In this document: piece after piece, positions 12,665-26,277 of the stretch | How the letters are laid out: every line of letters begins with the position of its first letter | How positions within the stretch are numbered: the first letter of the stretch is position 1 | Source: Aurifilum marmelostoma | Taxonomy: Eukaryota > Ascomycota > Sordariomycetes > Diaporthales > Cryphonectriaceae | DNA length: 64,000 nt | NCBI GenBank assembly: GCA_027559495.1 | Contig: JAMXSV010000017.1 | Location: forward strand, 868,001-932,000 | Direction: 5' to 3' | Made by a program: the position numbers and the translations under genes | Notes under the pieces: generated by a model | Seen by the model: only the letters and a program-made list of their open reading frames with translations | Database searches by the model: none | What the model was told of the DNA's origin: nothing

Positions 12665-15512
12665 GACACCGCCAAGCTTTACGAACCAGGGCTCCATAGC
12701 AGCATCATTGCCACAATAGGGAGGAGTCGACGCAATCACACACCCTAGACCAAGGTGGTATATTGGAAATATGTGAGGCTGCCGAAGCGCTTTCATTATC
12801 TTCAGGAACTCGTCTCATCTTGGGCCCTTTCGTCCTTGCGTCTCCGCGGAAGGCGAGTTCACCAACACCCGCCCGTGTATATTCACGCATAATACCAGGA
12901 TATTCACCCCCCCCCCCCTTCCCTCTCCCTCACCCCCCCTTTTTTTTTTAGAACGGAACTTCCACCCATCACACTCTACGGCCACTACTGATGCAGACCT
13001 CCTCGGCACTGTCTTAGCCAAGCACAACAACACTCGACCCCGTCATTATCACACGGGGCTTATACTCGCCCTGTGTGAGTGCCAGGGGTTTAGGTAGCGG
13101 CTTTCCAGCCTTCTTGCGACGTTAGAAAAGCTTGGATGGCTCGAGTGCCGGAACGTGATGGTGCTTTTCCCGAGATCAGATAGCAAGGATACTGATCCTA
13201 CGGCCAAAAAGGGGGGGGCGCCATTTCTCCATCCGGGCACAACAGCCGTGGACAGAGAGCCTTACGGAGTCTAGAGGGTGTGCTAGTCATGCGATGTCTG
13301 GTGGGCATCGACAAATGCGTAGTCAAACCTAGTTTCCTGTCAGGTATCTGGAATGACGAAGATGAAACGATTTCTTAGAGGGGATTTTTATTTTTCCCGC
13401 TTTCGAGATTCTAGATACTGAAGGCTGGGCATTCTACGAGTATGATGTCAAGCCTCGATGAAGCAACGTTGCTTGTAGGATGTAATTGGCAGCTCACGTA
13501 CTGGGGAGGAGACGGAGGGGGCCAGGCGCACCGTATTCTGGTATTATTCCCAGGATGAAATCGAACACAAGTAGAAGTTAATGGTCTGTTCACCGACACT
13601 TTGTCTCCTGGCAGCGAAGAAAAAATTACTTCCATTCCTCCCCATCTCGTTATCACAAACATCGATGCTTGGCATCTGAGCCTTTCTCGCGGGCCATTCA
13701 GGTCGTTCTGCACGGTGTGTCCTTCCACCTCTTGGTGATCGTCCGTATTTAGAATTTCACCAAGTACCAGGAGTGGAACACGAGGGTATTCTTGTGCAGA
13801 CCAGCAGGGGTTGGCATTTCTCTCTTCTCGACAGTGCTGAATATAGACTGGTTGTGGCTATTGGCTGTAAGATGAAGAAGCTTCATGTGTGCTTATTTGC
13901 GCAACAGACCCCACGAATGATCTGTCACATTCTACCACGGACGGAACGATGCATGGGCCCCAAACAGAGTTTAGAGGCCATAACGTGTCCCTGAGATTTG
14001 GTTCCTACCTACCTACAGCCTGGTGGGGTGGGAACGATATGTTGTTGCAAAATAGCACGACCCAACCGAATTATATTCTACCCCCTCCCCCCACCCCTTT
14101 TCTTCTCCAGTGATCGGAGTGAACTATCTCGGGAGCCTTACTAGCTCATGATACTGTCACATTCGATATCTGCTTAATGGCTCTGCAACAACGCAGTCTT
14201 GTGTGAATATCTCCTCGGGCTATGCTTTCCGCCCTTGGTGGTGTCAAGCTGATTCGCCCTGGCGACATGAACGCAACGCATATATCTCTTTGATATACCT
14301 TCATGCTTATCGTAATTGAATGCCCTTGATGAGGAATATCAAGGCAGCCTACTCATTGAAGGCGGCAGGGTCGAGTTCATCTTGACCTGTTAATGATGAT
14401 ACGCCCCTTTAACAAGCATGTCGATATCAATAGAGAAGGCTGTGGCTGGAATTACTGTTATGCTATACCTCTGTAATGTATGCAGACCAATCTACTCTTC
14501 AGATTCAGGGAATGCCAGGCTGGTTCTAAGCTCTGGCCAGTCTTCCCTGCACGCGTCCTAGAGACAGAGGCACAGAGACCCCTATACAGAAGGCATACCT
14601 ACATGCAAAGTGTGGACCAAGAAACATCCCCAACATCCCGTCTGCGCTTTGTCCGCGCAATCCCAACAGAACCGGCCCATCATACCTAAGCCCATCCGAA
14701 TACGCGTCGCGCAGTCTAGTGAACCAAAATTCCAGACGGCCACGTTCACACCAAAAGAACAAGAGAGGCGCCACGCACGAGTTGACGTCTGCACGCGCGG
14801 CGCTATCGGCGGTCACTTCGGCGGAATATGTGATGACCTGGTCATTCTTCACCTTCCCTCTTGTTCACATCACCCTATCTATCCCTCCTCCCTTTTCCTT
14901 ATAGACAGCAGCTCTGGAAAGAGATAGCCTCGTGGTTCCATGGCCTCGGAAGTCCGGCGTTCCAGTCCCGTGGGCGAATGTGCACATCCTGCCACTATGT
15001 GCGTGTACACAGGAGGAGGTGACGTCCAAGCTTCTGAGTAGTAATAGATTAGTGATATTCGTCTTTATTTTGACAGCCCGTGCATCCCTTGAGGAGCATG
15101 GATGGTATGTAAACGGCCTGGCAACACCGGGTCCGCTACCATTGCGACGCCGATCCGAGTGGCGCCGGCGGCTCCTCGATGGCAAGGGGAGAGAATCCGG
15201 CCTTCTGCACCCTCACTCTGTTGTTGAACGATGCGAACCAGCGTCCCCTGTCGTTGCACTCTTGGGGTTCACGTCGGGCCTGTCTTGTTGCCAGATATGT
15301 GAGTCGACCCTACCAACCGTGCAGTGCGCACGGACGAAAGCGTACGAAACCTCCAGCTGTAAAGAACAGATGTCGTTGAATTTCCCTCACCACAAGTATT
15401 TACCAGGTAGCCAATAAGTAAAGTCTTTCTTTCTGGGCGAGTCAAGGTGTCTGGACCGACCGACCATCAAGACTGCTACCGGACAGGCACGGACGGTACT
15501 ACTACAGCATGG

Positions 15513-15528
15513 GGTCAATATATTGACC
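15513..15528. repeat. 16-bp perfect palindrome within a larger imperfect inverted repeat
   Basis: GGTCAATATATTGACC is self-complementary. Outer arms (ACGGTACTACTAC to the left, GTAGTATTATACCGT to the right, about 15491-15548) are also near complements, so the whole segment of about 58 nt could fold as a hairpin or cruciform. Confidence 0.6.
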
Positions 15529-16451
15529 ATCAAGTAGTATTATACCGTGGTCCCTGTGCTGTGGAGACCTGACGTTCGACTTTCTCCGTCAGCGCAGTGC
15601 ACTATAGCGCTTAAACCATAACAATAAGAGGGGAAATAGACCTGGGCTCACAAGCAAGAACCCTGGCGCACGTCACCGCAGCTCACTGCCCGCCCTCCCA
15701 TTGATTTTTATTCCCTCCCACCCCCTGAGTAGGTAATTAAGTATTGGCAGGGCGGACGCAAGAAACAAGCTCCCTCCTGGGAGAAGTGCCGTCGTCCCCT
15801 TTCAGGTCGAGGTCGGGGGTGGTCCCCAGTCAGTGCAGGGAAAGTGGACGAGCCAGTCGCGATTGTGCTCTGCTACAGTCTGCCCGCTTTTATTCTCCCA
15901 CGTGATTTGCGAACAGCAGGAGTATCGTAGTGAACACGGACGGACTATGTGCTTATAGCGAAGAGGGTTTGCATGTGGGTCTGACCTCGATTCCGAGGGA
16001 CTGGCCGGCTGGCTATGCCGTCAGGCCATGATGATGACGATGACCTCTTTGCTGCCGTCATTCGAGCCAAGACACTTGCCTGGCTAGGACCGCATCCACG
16101 GCCGCCAGGAGGGGGAGATCAGTGTCAGCGCGGCATGCGAGCGGCCGCGTGTGAAGACCCGCATGATAGACCTGTGCACACAGCACTGGAATAAACACGA
16201 AGGAGGACAAGCATGTAATATTATCCATGGAGAGTCCGTATATCATCAGCGCATCTGTTTGTCTCGGGGCGTCCGCCTTAGGAAATCGATGCGGAGCCTC
16301 CCGGGACCCCTGATGATAGCCCAGACAGACAGACAGACTCAACATACAAACAAACATTTACAGAATAGTTTGCACACGGCAGCAGGAACAGAATAAACTT
16401 GCTGATACTACGTAGCAGCAGCAAACAAGTTCAGCTCTCACCGGGGGTGGG

Positions 16452-16473
16452 AAAAAAAAAAAAAGGGGGGGGG
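16452..16473. repeat. A13 run followed by G9 run
   Basis: Adjacent mononucleotide runs: A at 16452-16464 and G at 16465-16473, in non-coding DNA. Confidence 0.9.
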
Positions 16474-16588
16474 AGACCTAATTTTGGGAGCTCCCGCCCT
16501 TCTAGCCCCGACTGATGCTGTCTCGTGTCCCTAAGAAAACATACCAAAAACAGGGTTGACATTGACGGCGCACGGTTAGGACTTGTTC

Positions 16589-16613
16589 TTTTTTTTTTTT
16601 TTTTTTTTTTTTT
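16589..16613. repeat. T25 mononucleotide run
   Basis: Uninterrupted run of 25 T in non-coding DNA, the longest mononucleotide run noticed in the window. Confidence 0.9.
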
Positions 16614-18144
16614 CCGCCGTGGAAGCCATGACCCTGCACCCTCCCCCCGGGGCTAACGATCTGCAAGATTCACAGCGCAAAAGAATGCGGGAGTCCTAAC
16701 TGCTGTAGTAAGTAGATCTAGTCTCTAGCTTCACACGTCCAGGCTCCTCAACGGCCCCTAAGAAAAATCATGTGGCCAGGCGCCTGCCCAGCTCTGGCGT
16801 TAGGCTAGGCACTTGCCATGGGTCAGCCCTCGAAGGGGGATTATCCCAGTTTGCAGACCTGTGCAGCAGGGCAGGGCAGGCTCGATCTTCGGTGCGCTAA
16901 AGAACGAGATTCACTAACTAGCAAGAGCAACATAGCGCGCCTACTCATGGACTGACTGTACATAGTGCAGGTGCTGGTGCTATCGGACATGACTACTTGG
17001 ATGAGTGGTGTGTGGACCGACTCAGGTCTCTCTCTCTCTGTCCTTGTTTCCCCAAAACCCCCCTCTCTCTTGTCACTCTTTTAGATGAGTCGGGGTCACA
17101 CATATCGCAGAGGCAGAGGGCCGGGGGATGGCGGATGCTAGGCTTCAGCTTTGAGGGCTAAAGTGCGAGGAGAGAGGAGATGGGAGGGGGGGGAGAAGAG
17201 TTGGGGGACGGGGAAGAGGGAGGGAGAAACACAGAGAGGGACGGAAACAATAAGGCTTGGTTGGGGCGTGCACATGTCGTCTGCTCGTCGCAAAGCAGAA
17301 AATTTGACAGGAGGCCCCCCGTCGCGAGCCTAGCAGTAGCTTGCGGCTCGAAGCTGCTTGCTCGATACCACCGCAGATCGCTGGGGGCGGGGGGTGTGAA
17401 GTAACCAGGACGGCAGACGGCCCACACGCGCCCTCGAATACATAGTATCTGAAGAAAATACATAGCCCACCGCCAGTGGCGGCGGGATGACGGGAGGATT
17501 GGGTGGGGATACCAAGACCAGCTGGGCCAGGTTGTGTGTAGGCTTGCAGACCTCGGGGTTTGACCTCGGCTACTTGGACGGTACCTCTCACTGCCCTCTG
17601 GTGGTTGTCGAGCTGCAGGTCAATTTGCCCATGCACTATGCAAGCCATGTTTACTATGGAGTACATATGTGATTACATTTGGCTGTAGCGATGATTACCG
17701 CTGCTAGTTCTCTGCCAACCTGCCGCTAGACGGGTTGAGAAGCTCCACGGCTCAGAAAGGCTCCATAGGCCTGAGTGGGCCGGGTGGGTGGTGGGGCGAG
17801 AGTATCCTGAGCCCTCCAGGCTAAATGTTTAGGAGCCTGGGGGCAATGTCAATGTCAAACCTCACCACGCGAGGGTGGCAGAGTGGTCAGGTAAAGTACC
17901 TCTGACCGGTCTGGGTACTCACCATGTTTTGCGCAAAGGATCTTCAGCAGCTGCTACGGCAGATCAACCGCCTCGCAAGGGCCGCGAGGCAGATGCAGAC
18001 AGCCATGTGTGACTGCAGTCTGGTTGGGGGGTTCAGCTTTGGGAAGGGATGTGCTGAGGCATATCACTGATTCACGCACTGTAAGAGACCTGATTGGGTC
18101 GGTGTCCGAAGGGCATTCGGAACCTTTGAGGTACGCAACCTCAA

Positions 18145-18163
18145 TTTTTTTTTTTTTTTTTTT
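18145..18163. repeat. T19 mononucleotide run
   Basis: Run of 19 T in non-coding DNA. Confidence 0.9.
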
Positions 18164-20548
18164 GTGTCTGTCAGAGATGAAATCACACACTACTCGCCAT
18201 CACCCATCCAGTGAGGCCCGTGGAGTTGCTGCTGGAGGATAGCTGATGAAGGAGCAATAAGAACTGTTTCCCTTTCCTGGCCCCCACAACGTGCTCAGGT
18301 AGATGAAGTGATAGTGTCACGCTCGATGCAACTATTCCTCCAAATTAAGAAATGCTGGAGCAATCTTGCCATGCACACAGGTCAGGTACCCATCTCTCAG
18401 CGTCCAATCACATGGCTGAGGCGAGCTCTGCCGACCATGGGTTCAGCAACAGCGAGGGGGCGGTGCTCGTGACGGCAGAACACAAATGGTAGGAGATCAT
18501 ATCAAGTGGCCAGGCTGAGCTGGCTCACACCATGAGTTCCCTTGATCCGGCCGAGGCCATGTCGAGGATGTGTGTCGATGGCACGAGAGCAGTATGTATT
18601 CTAGAAGCCTTCGACCACACCCGAAGACGCCCAACGTTTGGGAGAGAGACTGCAAGTCTAGCAGGGCGCGCTGAAATAAGGTTGGATCCGCTGACCACAA
18701 AGGCTCGGCTGTTGGCGTGCGCGGCAGTATGTATCAGTCGGTATTGTTGATTCCTCGTTTGTCCTTCTTTCGGGTGGAAGGGGACATGAGAGGGAGTGAG
18801 ATGGTGTTAGTATGATGGTGGTGAGGGCCCACCTCAAACCTGGGCTGGGGCGAGAGGAGTCGAGCTGGAACGCATCATCCCAAGTAGTACATTGTCTCGC
18901 CGTGCTTACTGTCCAGCTTACTACCATAATAGTCATGTATGACGCTCCGAGAGAGTGTGTACGTGTGAGAGGGGGGAGGGAGGAGGAGAAGCGGGACCAG
19001 AAAAGGAAAGCATGGGTGAAGAGAGATAGGGCTGCATCGTTGCAATTGGAGGGCTCAAAGGCTGACGTTTTTCCCTTTTTGGGGGGGGGGAGGCAGAGGA
19101 TTAGAGGGAGTATGAGCAGGAAGAGAAAAGAAAAGAGTACAGATAGCAGAAATCTGACGAGATACTATGTTACAGTAGACTGTTGCAGCAGACGAATCTG
19201 CAGCCAGCCGTTTGGAGGAGCCAGAGATGGACGGGCTTGGTGTCCTTGGACGTGTGGGTAAGTACTAAGTATGTACAGCAGTGTGGACTACAGGAGCGGG
19301 AAGTCAGTCAGCCTTGGCGGTACGTACCTGCCTCGACAGCACCGAGCGTAGTACTGTGGCAGTACCGCTACTTCAGTACGTATATAGCGCACTGCGGCAC
19401 CCCACTCTGGTGGCAGGAGTAGAAGAAAGTGTCTCATCTGATTGGTCAGATATGGGCACAGTAGCGGGCCGCGGTCGCTGCCCAACTCTAAGTACTCGGT
19501 ACGTACCGCTCAGGGCAAGGGCAACCACCCCCTTCTGAAGCACCTGCACGTCGAGATTACGTGAGGCGCTTTTCCATCCATCTCCCACCGTATCACTGCA
19601 GCAAGCACCACTGCAGCTTCTTGTATCCCACCCACACGCCCAGCACCACGCCACACCACGCCACCCCACTCCACCCCCAACCTCGACCGGCCTGACGTGC
19701 TCGACCAGCAGAAGCTCATCCCTTTCGCCCACAGCAGCTCTGCATCGGACTAGCAGCTCGGCAGAGCTTGTTTTGGACCCAAGTTACATCGAAGCCTTCG
19801 ACCTGCTGCCCCCCCTCGAGCCTGTATGGGGATGGACATGCAGCGATGACTGCAGGCCGCACACACAAACACACACACACATACACAACACACACGCGTC
19901 ATGCAATGCAGCAGAGTCTACCATTTCCATTCTAGGAGAGAGATGAGGGCAGATCTTGCACGTTCTTGCCAGCGCCACCCTCGCGCCGGGAGGCTGGCTG
20001 CCTCCATGGTCATAGCACTGCGCTGTACAGTAAAGTATCTGTAATGGTCTGTCTGCTCACATTCGGATCGGACCCCTTCCCTTTCCTCCCTAGCTACGTT
20101 TCCCCCCCCCCCCCGGGCTGTTGTGATAGCTCTGAAGGACAACAGCTCGAGCGCAAGGAAGCTGCTCTACTGGCCGCCGCACGACGAACTGCACAACGAC
20201 TGCAAGCCCGCTGCATGAGCACACCCAGCTGGTTCTCACGAACCTGCAACTACCCGTCCCATGTCAAGACTTGGACTCGGCCATAGGCCTTGTGCACCAT
20301 GACGGATCGAATGCAACACAAACTCAGTGGCATGTAACTCAAAGTTCAAGGTCCACCTCAGCCTCAAATGCCAAAATCCAACCTCAGCCGGCTCGATGAC
20401 CACGAGAATGCCGTTGCATCAATGTGAGGGAAGCAGCGACAAGAGCCTCGGGGATGTGCAGCTCGAAGCCGCGAGCCCTGGCTTCGAACTCATCCGCATG
20501 TTGTGTCCAAGGCCCACAGAGCCAGGTGCCTGAGTGAGGGACAGGGGG

Positions 20549-20578
20549 CCTGGACCTGGACCTGGACCTGGACCTGGG
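20549..20578. repeat. Hexanucleotide tandem repeat (CCTGGA)4 plus one variant unit
   Basis: Four perfect CCTGGA units followed by CCTGGG in non-coding DNA. Confidence 0.85.
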
Positions 20579-23500
20579 CCTGTGCCTGCACATACCTGCC
20601 TGCAGAGTCACTGCGCATAAACCCTACAGCGGGGTGTGGGACGGGAATTCACATGTCGACCCAACGACAGATGTCCTCTCCCACACTCTGTCCCGTCTAA
20701 ATACGGAAAAGTCTCTCGACGGACCCCGCAGCAACTTCTGGCTTCCGTTCCATCTCGCTGGCCCACCGAGACTGCGTCGATGTGGTCTTAGCTGCCTCGT
20801 GCGCACCTTTTTTTTATAAAAAAAAGAGGGGGGAAACAAGAAGAAAGAAGAAGAATAATAATGATAAAAAGGCAAGAAGATTACGCATATCCGACCATTC
20901 GCTACGGCTCCCAACTTCGCTCGGTAGTGTACGCGATGAATGCGACCGGGTCGACGAGAGGTCATCAAGGGTACGTCGCCGTGCATGGCCTAGCAAGTGT
21001 TGGTACACACTTATTGTCGGCTACACGAGCAATATGGTCCGGAAGGAGTGTGACCGCGCTACCTACTGCATACATCCGGTCTACATGGGCTTGCAGTGTC
21101 TGCACTGTGCGATAATTTAACTGCCCTCCCGTCCCACCTGTCAGGCGGATTGACCCGTTTCTCTCTCCATCCTCATCATCAAGGACCCGACTCGGTCGTT
21201 TTCGGCCCCCAAAACTGCCAGCCTCTGCGAAACACGGCGGACGGCGGTCTACGATGGCAGATGGCATCCTGACCAGAGGATTCGAAGAAAATTTCAGGAC
21301 AAGAGGTTGTCTGGCTAATCACAAGCTGCAGAGGCTGCCACGTCGACCAAAGAGGAAGGCCAAAAACTACACACGGGCCGGTACGGTACCTTGACCCAAG
21401 ACCTTTCCGCCAAGGTTGCAACCATTTCATCCCCACCACGACCTCAGATCCCTGGCTGCAGCTGATTCTGGACCAACAACCCCCTCCGCCCTCCCCCCCT
21501 CCCTCTTCCGAATGCGCGGGTGTTCGGCGCAATTGACCACGGGAAATAACTGTCCTTCCCCCATTGTGTCCTCGCTAAGCCAACCGGTGTGAAATCTGGA
21601 CTTTCGATCTGTGTGCTGCAGCAGCAGGTCGCGCCACTTTCAGAACGTGACCAGGGTCATTTATTGTTCAACACGGTCGGCATGGTCCACCAACGACACC
21701 CCCAGCTCGTCCGCGGAGCGGTCACTCGTCGCCTTTCTAGATCGAGCCGATATGGGTATGCTGATCCCCATTCAGAATGGATTCTGCCGGTCGGGGTTAC
21801 TGCTGGATCAGGCCTAGAGTCCTCACCGACCGACCATGCCGACCCGCAGAGAAAGGAGATGCTCGCGACAAGAGCCCAATCGAAACGGTCAGCCGCTGCA
21901 CCAGGAGGGATGAGATGGCCAGACCAGAATCCGGGGGATGACGGGTTGAGCCTTTTTAGATGCACGCCACGCGGTTCGGCAAGCACCGTTTGCAACGCTG
22001 TGCTGGCGACCAGGCACGCGAGGCGCCTGTAAAGACCTCTCAACTCGCGTCAGTGATGCACCGAGCCTGCGCCTCAGCGCAGAGCAGGCCTCTGCAGGTA
22101 ATCTTTGGCGGTCATAACAGTTATTGCGCATCCATCTCGCGCGCCTGTACATCTGGGGACTTTTCATTTGGAGGCGGGTCTGCAGCTTGACCAAAACAAT
22201 TCCCCACTGCGCTGACTGCCCTGTGGCCATGCCCTCCTCTCCGAGCGGTCGTTCCCCGAGTGGTCGAGACGAGGCAGCCGCTCCCCTTGCTGTTGCATCC
22301 CAGCCTCCTCTCTCACTCTCCTTCTTTCTCTCGAGTTGTGTCTAGCTAAGCATGCTGAATTGAGGGATGAGGCCCATCTTCGCGATGACTCTACCGGATG
22401 GCGCAGCAGATCTCTGAAGGCTCAGCATGCCCCCTCTCCAGCCCCAAACCACATGCGACCTTACTATGGACCTCACCACTACAACGATATGGCGGGTACC
22501 GAGTGTAGGGCTGCTCCGATGCATTGCCGCTCAGCTTGAGTAGCAGTGGCCTTACGACTGTGGATCCCTGAGGGTCAGCAGCAGTGGGCCATTAAACCAT
22601 GTGTGCCGCACACGGCGTTTGGAAATTCCAGCGGAGCTGGACATCTCGTCATTGGTCACTCATCCAGGTCTCCTTGCTGCATGACTACCGGATGGATGTT
22701 CCAGATGTTCACCCACACACCTGCCTGCTCTGCTAACGCATGCTCCTCACAAAACCCTGCCGGCCCTGACTTCCGTCCTTGCACGCCGGAATTATCCTAG
22801 GAGAAAGGTGTTCTGAGGCCGGCTGCTGGCCTAAAATACAGACGCGTACGGTGTAGCCTGGTACTCAAAGGCATATAGGAGCTTTAGGCTGTGCGTTCCT
22901 CTTATTATCTCGAACTTTGCGCCGGTCGGCGACCCGCATTGGCGTCGCCTCGGAAGCATAGGTGATGTTTATTGGCCCTGCCAACCCATTTATTGGATAT
23001 GTCTTGCTGACATGCTCAGTGACGGTGGTAGTGTAGAAAAGAGGGGCCTGGTTGCCTGCCAACTAAAGTAGGATCCCCATCGCCGCCCTCCGCTGAGGGA
23101 GGCTTTGACGGGTTGCAAAGTACTACAGTGCTTATAGTGGGACATCAGAAGCCATCAACTTGCTTCTAGGGCATGGTTTTTGAGACACCAAACCTCGATA
23201 AACGTAGCCTGACACTAAAGGTCATCAGACATCAGAGTCGCAAGACCAACATTGATGACAATCTAGGAAACCAGAGCGTAGGGCCCTCGATTGTAACGGG
23301 GGGGGGGGGTGGGGGGCGCCACCCTGGATCAAGGTAATGTTACGCCGCGCGCGGCCCCCGCTCTCTAATTGATGCTACATAATCCACAGATGCCACACAG
23401 ACGCACTGGCCTTGACGACATCTCAGAAGGCTCCCTCCCCCCCTCACACTCTCGCTTGTAGCTACGAGAATTGGCACTGTGTCATACTCCAACAAGATTG

Positions 23501-25983
23501 TCATATTCAGATCACGTCTAGATGCGATATGCAACAGTTAGGCGGCACAAAAATTGACTTCCAACAAAAGATCAACCCTGGAGTCGCCCACTTGCAAGGA
23601 CCATCGGTTGCCAACGGTTCTGAAGCTGTTCAAGCTGGCATCATCCTTGCAACAAGACTTCTTCTTGGCGGAAGCCGTTGAGATTGTTGAATTAAGCTTC
23701 AGTCCAAAAGTGGTTTCTCTCATCTCCTGCCTCACGCACCACATTGTCCAGGAGCAGCTATCTGTGTGTTCTGCGCGGGAGAAAAGACTTGCGTTGAAGG
23801 GGGAATATGTCTAGACACTATACATTTCATTTTTGCGCTACAGAGAAGAGAAGGCCTCGCTCCTTCAGTTGTAGAGACATCACCGCGACCGAGGAGGTGA
23901 CGTTCACGACTTGTCTCTTGGCACCAGAATCCTGTTCCCTCCAGCACTCAATGCGTTAAAAAGGGGCTCTGACGATCTGGGAAAGACTGATGATCCCTAC
24001 CAACCCAGCGTCTGTGAGCTCGCGTGGGTGGTTGCTTTGCCGCCAAGCGCCGCTGGGGTTACTATGTCCTCTCTTGGACCGCGTGGCCCCCAACTTATTC
24101 GCGATGGATTCAGCTCCATGTCAGGCACACTTGAAGGATTTCGACGATCTACGATGCTTGTATCCGTTGCATGTAGTGGTTGCCAGGTTCCCCGGGAAGG
24201 AAGACCTCGCCTTCAGCCACCTCAAACGGATGTGGGTGTGTGCTTGTGGACGTGTGCGCGGCCAGGCTTCCATCTTGATACCATCCCAAGGAGCAGAGAT
24301 GCATGCGAAGGGTCGTCCGCCCTGTTCGAATTACGCCGGGCTGAGGGGTAATGGAACACCACCATCCACGCACGCATCCACTATTTGGCCGTTCTGACCC
24401 CTGATTTCAGTATGTCAGGAGCACCACCATCACAAAGAGATCTGGCAGTTGATTGTCTTGGTGCACGGCAGCGAAATGATTCCGTCTTGAACCTTGAGGG
24501 GTTTATTCTTGTGGGCAACAACGAGGAGATGAGCGTGACAACTAAGGGGCGCACTGGCTGCCTGACAGTGCTTGCCGCATCAGTAGCCAAGTGCATCTTA
24601 TCTATCTGCTACCATCGTCATATCAGAATTGCAACGCACAAATAGGGGGGGGGAAGGGACAGGGCTGTGTGGCGAGGCATACTTCACGGCACCTCGCACT
24701 CCTTCAGACGCCGACCACAGCACGTCACTGTGTCTTCAAAAGGAGCTTCTGCATGCCCATGAGGTCTGGCAGGACTTTGAGACCAGTAGGCGCAGCTCGC
24801 GATGCCTGCATGCTGCAGAGGTAGTCACTGTCCCCTCTTTTGCGATAATCTCTTGCATACAAGAATATCTGGAGCACTATTTTCTTCTCATGGCAACCAA
24901 CAAGCAGCCTGTGTGTGCCATTTTCGCGCAGTTGCCAGGGAGGAGGGGGGGAGAGGAGGGGGTGGCACACCCCATGGCGGGCCCGTTCAATGCGGCCTGT
25001 GCAGGCTAGGGAAGTGGGCCGTGGCTGCAGGCGTTTCTTCGGCCAACCCCCTTGTCCACTTTTGGAATGTCGTCTGCTAGGAGCGGCCGTTCATCAGGCC
25101 AGAGGCGCGTCTAATCACCCCCCCCCTCCCCTCTCTCCCGGGGGCCCTGCTGCATGCCTGGACGTCTAGGCTCGGAACGTCGAGCCCATCCGCCTTACTA
25201 GACTCATGCATCCTTTCCAAGGGCGATTGGGAAACTAAATGTCGGCGTGGCCAAGCGAGAAGGGCGGCTTGCTACCGTTGAAAAGTCCCAAGTTTCAAAA
25301 CATTTAACAGTGGAGTAGGTCATTCAGTACGAGGCGGGCATGCGGGGCCGTCGAAACCCACCTCGCTTGCGACTTCGGATATTTGACGCTTCGAACACTC
25401 GGGTGTCAGAGCGGTACAGGGAGTGCGCACAGGGTGATGCAATCGACAAGATAACACTTATCGACTCGTCGACTGTTGTCGTTGTGTGCAAATGGCCCAC
25501 GATCGAGAACTGAAAGCCGACACCAGCAGCCGGAAGCACAACAGGGGTTGAAGAAAAGACGATATTTCCTTGCGCAGACAAGGCACACACCAAACACATC
25601 TCCAGATCTGCAGATGCAGACGAGGTCGGCAGCGTCGAGCTGTGCGTGACCCCTTTTGGGAGGTCCATGATTTGCCCATGACTTGGTGGCCTCGCACAAT
25701 TGGCTCGAATGCCTCACGTCTCATCTCCCCCCTACCCCCCTCCAAAAGCCGAAGTGGGTGCGGACCCTCGCGAGGTATGCGACCTCTAGACTTCTCTGCC
25801 GCCTGTGACTGCCATAGTGGTCACGCTGCACCGGCTCATGGAATTTGGGGCAGGGTCGGTTAAGCCTGTACCAGAGCTGTATACCCGTGTCACCAAAAGA
25901 ACAGGACCAGATCCCGCCAAGCAGTGCTGCTCTGAGCCGGGCCCCCTGTGGCATACACCCACAGTACGATGGCAGTCGGCTGG

Positions 25984-26015
25984 TCAGTCAGGCAGGCAGG
26001 CAGTCAGTCAGTCAG
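25984..26015. repeat. Tetranucleotide tandem repeat (TCAG/GCAG)8
   Basis: Eight tetramers in the order TCAG x2, GCAG x3, TCAG x3, in non-coding DNA. Confidence 0.85.
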
Positions 26016-26244
26016 ATCATGTTGTCCCAACCCCCCTACATGCGGAGTTTGCCTTTTGTCTGCGCCTAGAGGCTGTCTGTCTCTGCTTTGCAGCCCTGAA
26101 CACCCATCACGCATACCGAGCGCAGCCAGCATGATTCCTGGGTCTTAAAAGAGGTTAAGACTAGAGATGGAGAATATATACTTACTTATATATGTCCTGG
26201 GGGTGTATTATATATCCATACACGTGGGCGAGCGCGCGTACTCA

Positions 26245-26277
26245 CTCTCTCTCTCTCTCGCACGCACACACACACAC
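26245..26277. repeat. Compound (CT)n-(CA)n microsatellite
   Basis: A CT dinucleotide tract at 26245-26259 is followed, after CGCACG, by a CA tract at 26265-26277. Confidence 0.85.

Noticed and set aside
16589..16613. T25 run considered as the poly(A) tail of a retroposed element
   Set aside because: No reverse-transcriptase remnants or target-site duplications were seen around it; similar runs occur across the window.
17866..17924. Sequence resembling the start of a tRNA-Leu/Ser (GGTGGCAGAGTGGTCAGG)
   Set aside because: No T-arm with a TTCGA-like loop, no closing acceptor stem and no T-run follow; at most a degenerate remnant.
20549..20578. Short tandem repeat considered as a CRISPR-like or prophage repeat
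   Set aside because: It is a direct hexanucleotide microsatellite without spacers, in a fungal genome.
21589..22032. 147-codon open frame in the gene desert, with overlapping frames on both strands
   Set aside because: Composition is not protein-like, there is no domain, and frames are open on several strands at once as expected by chance in GC-rich DNA.
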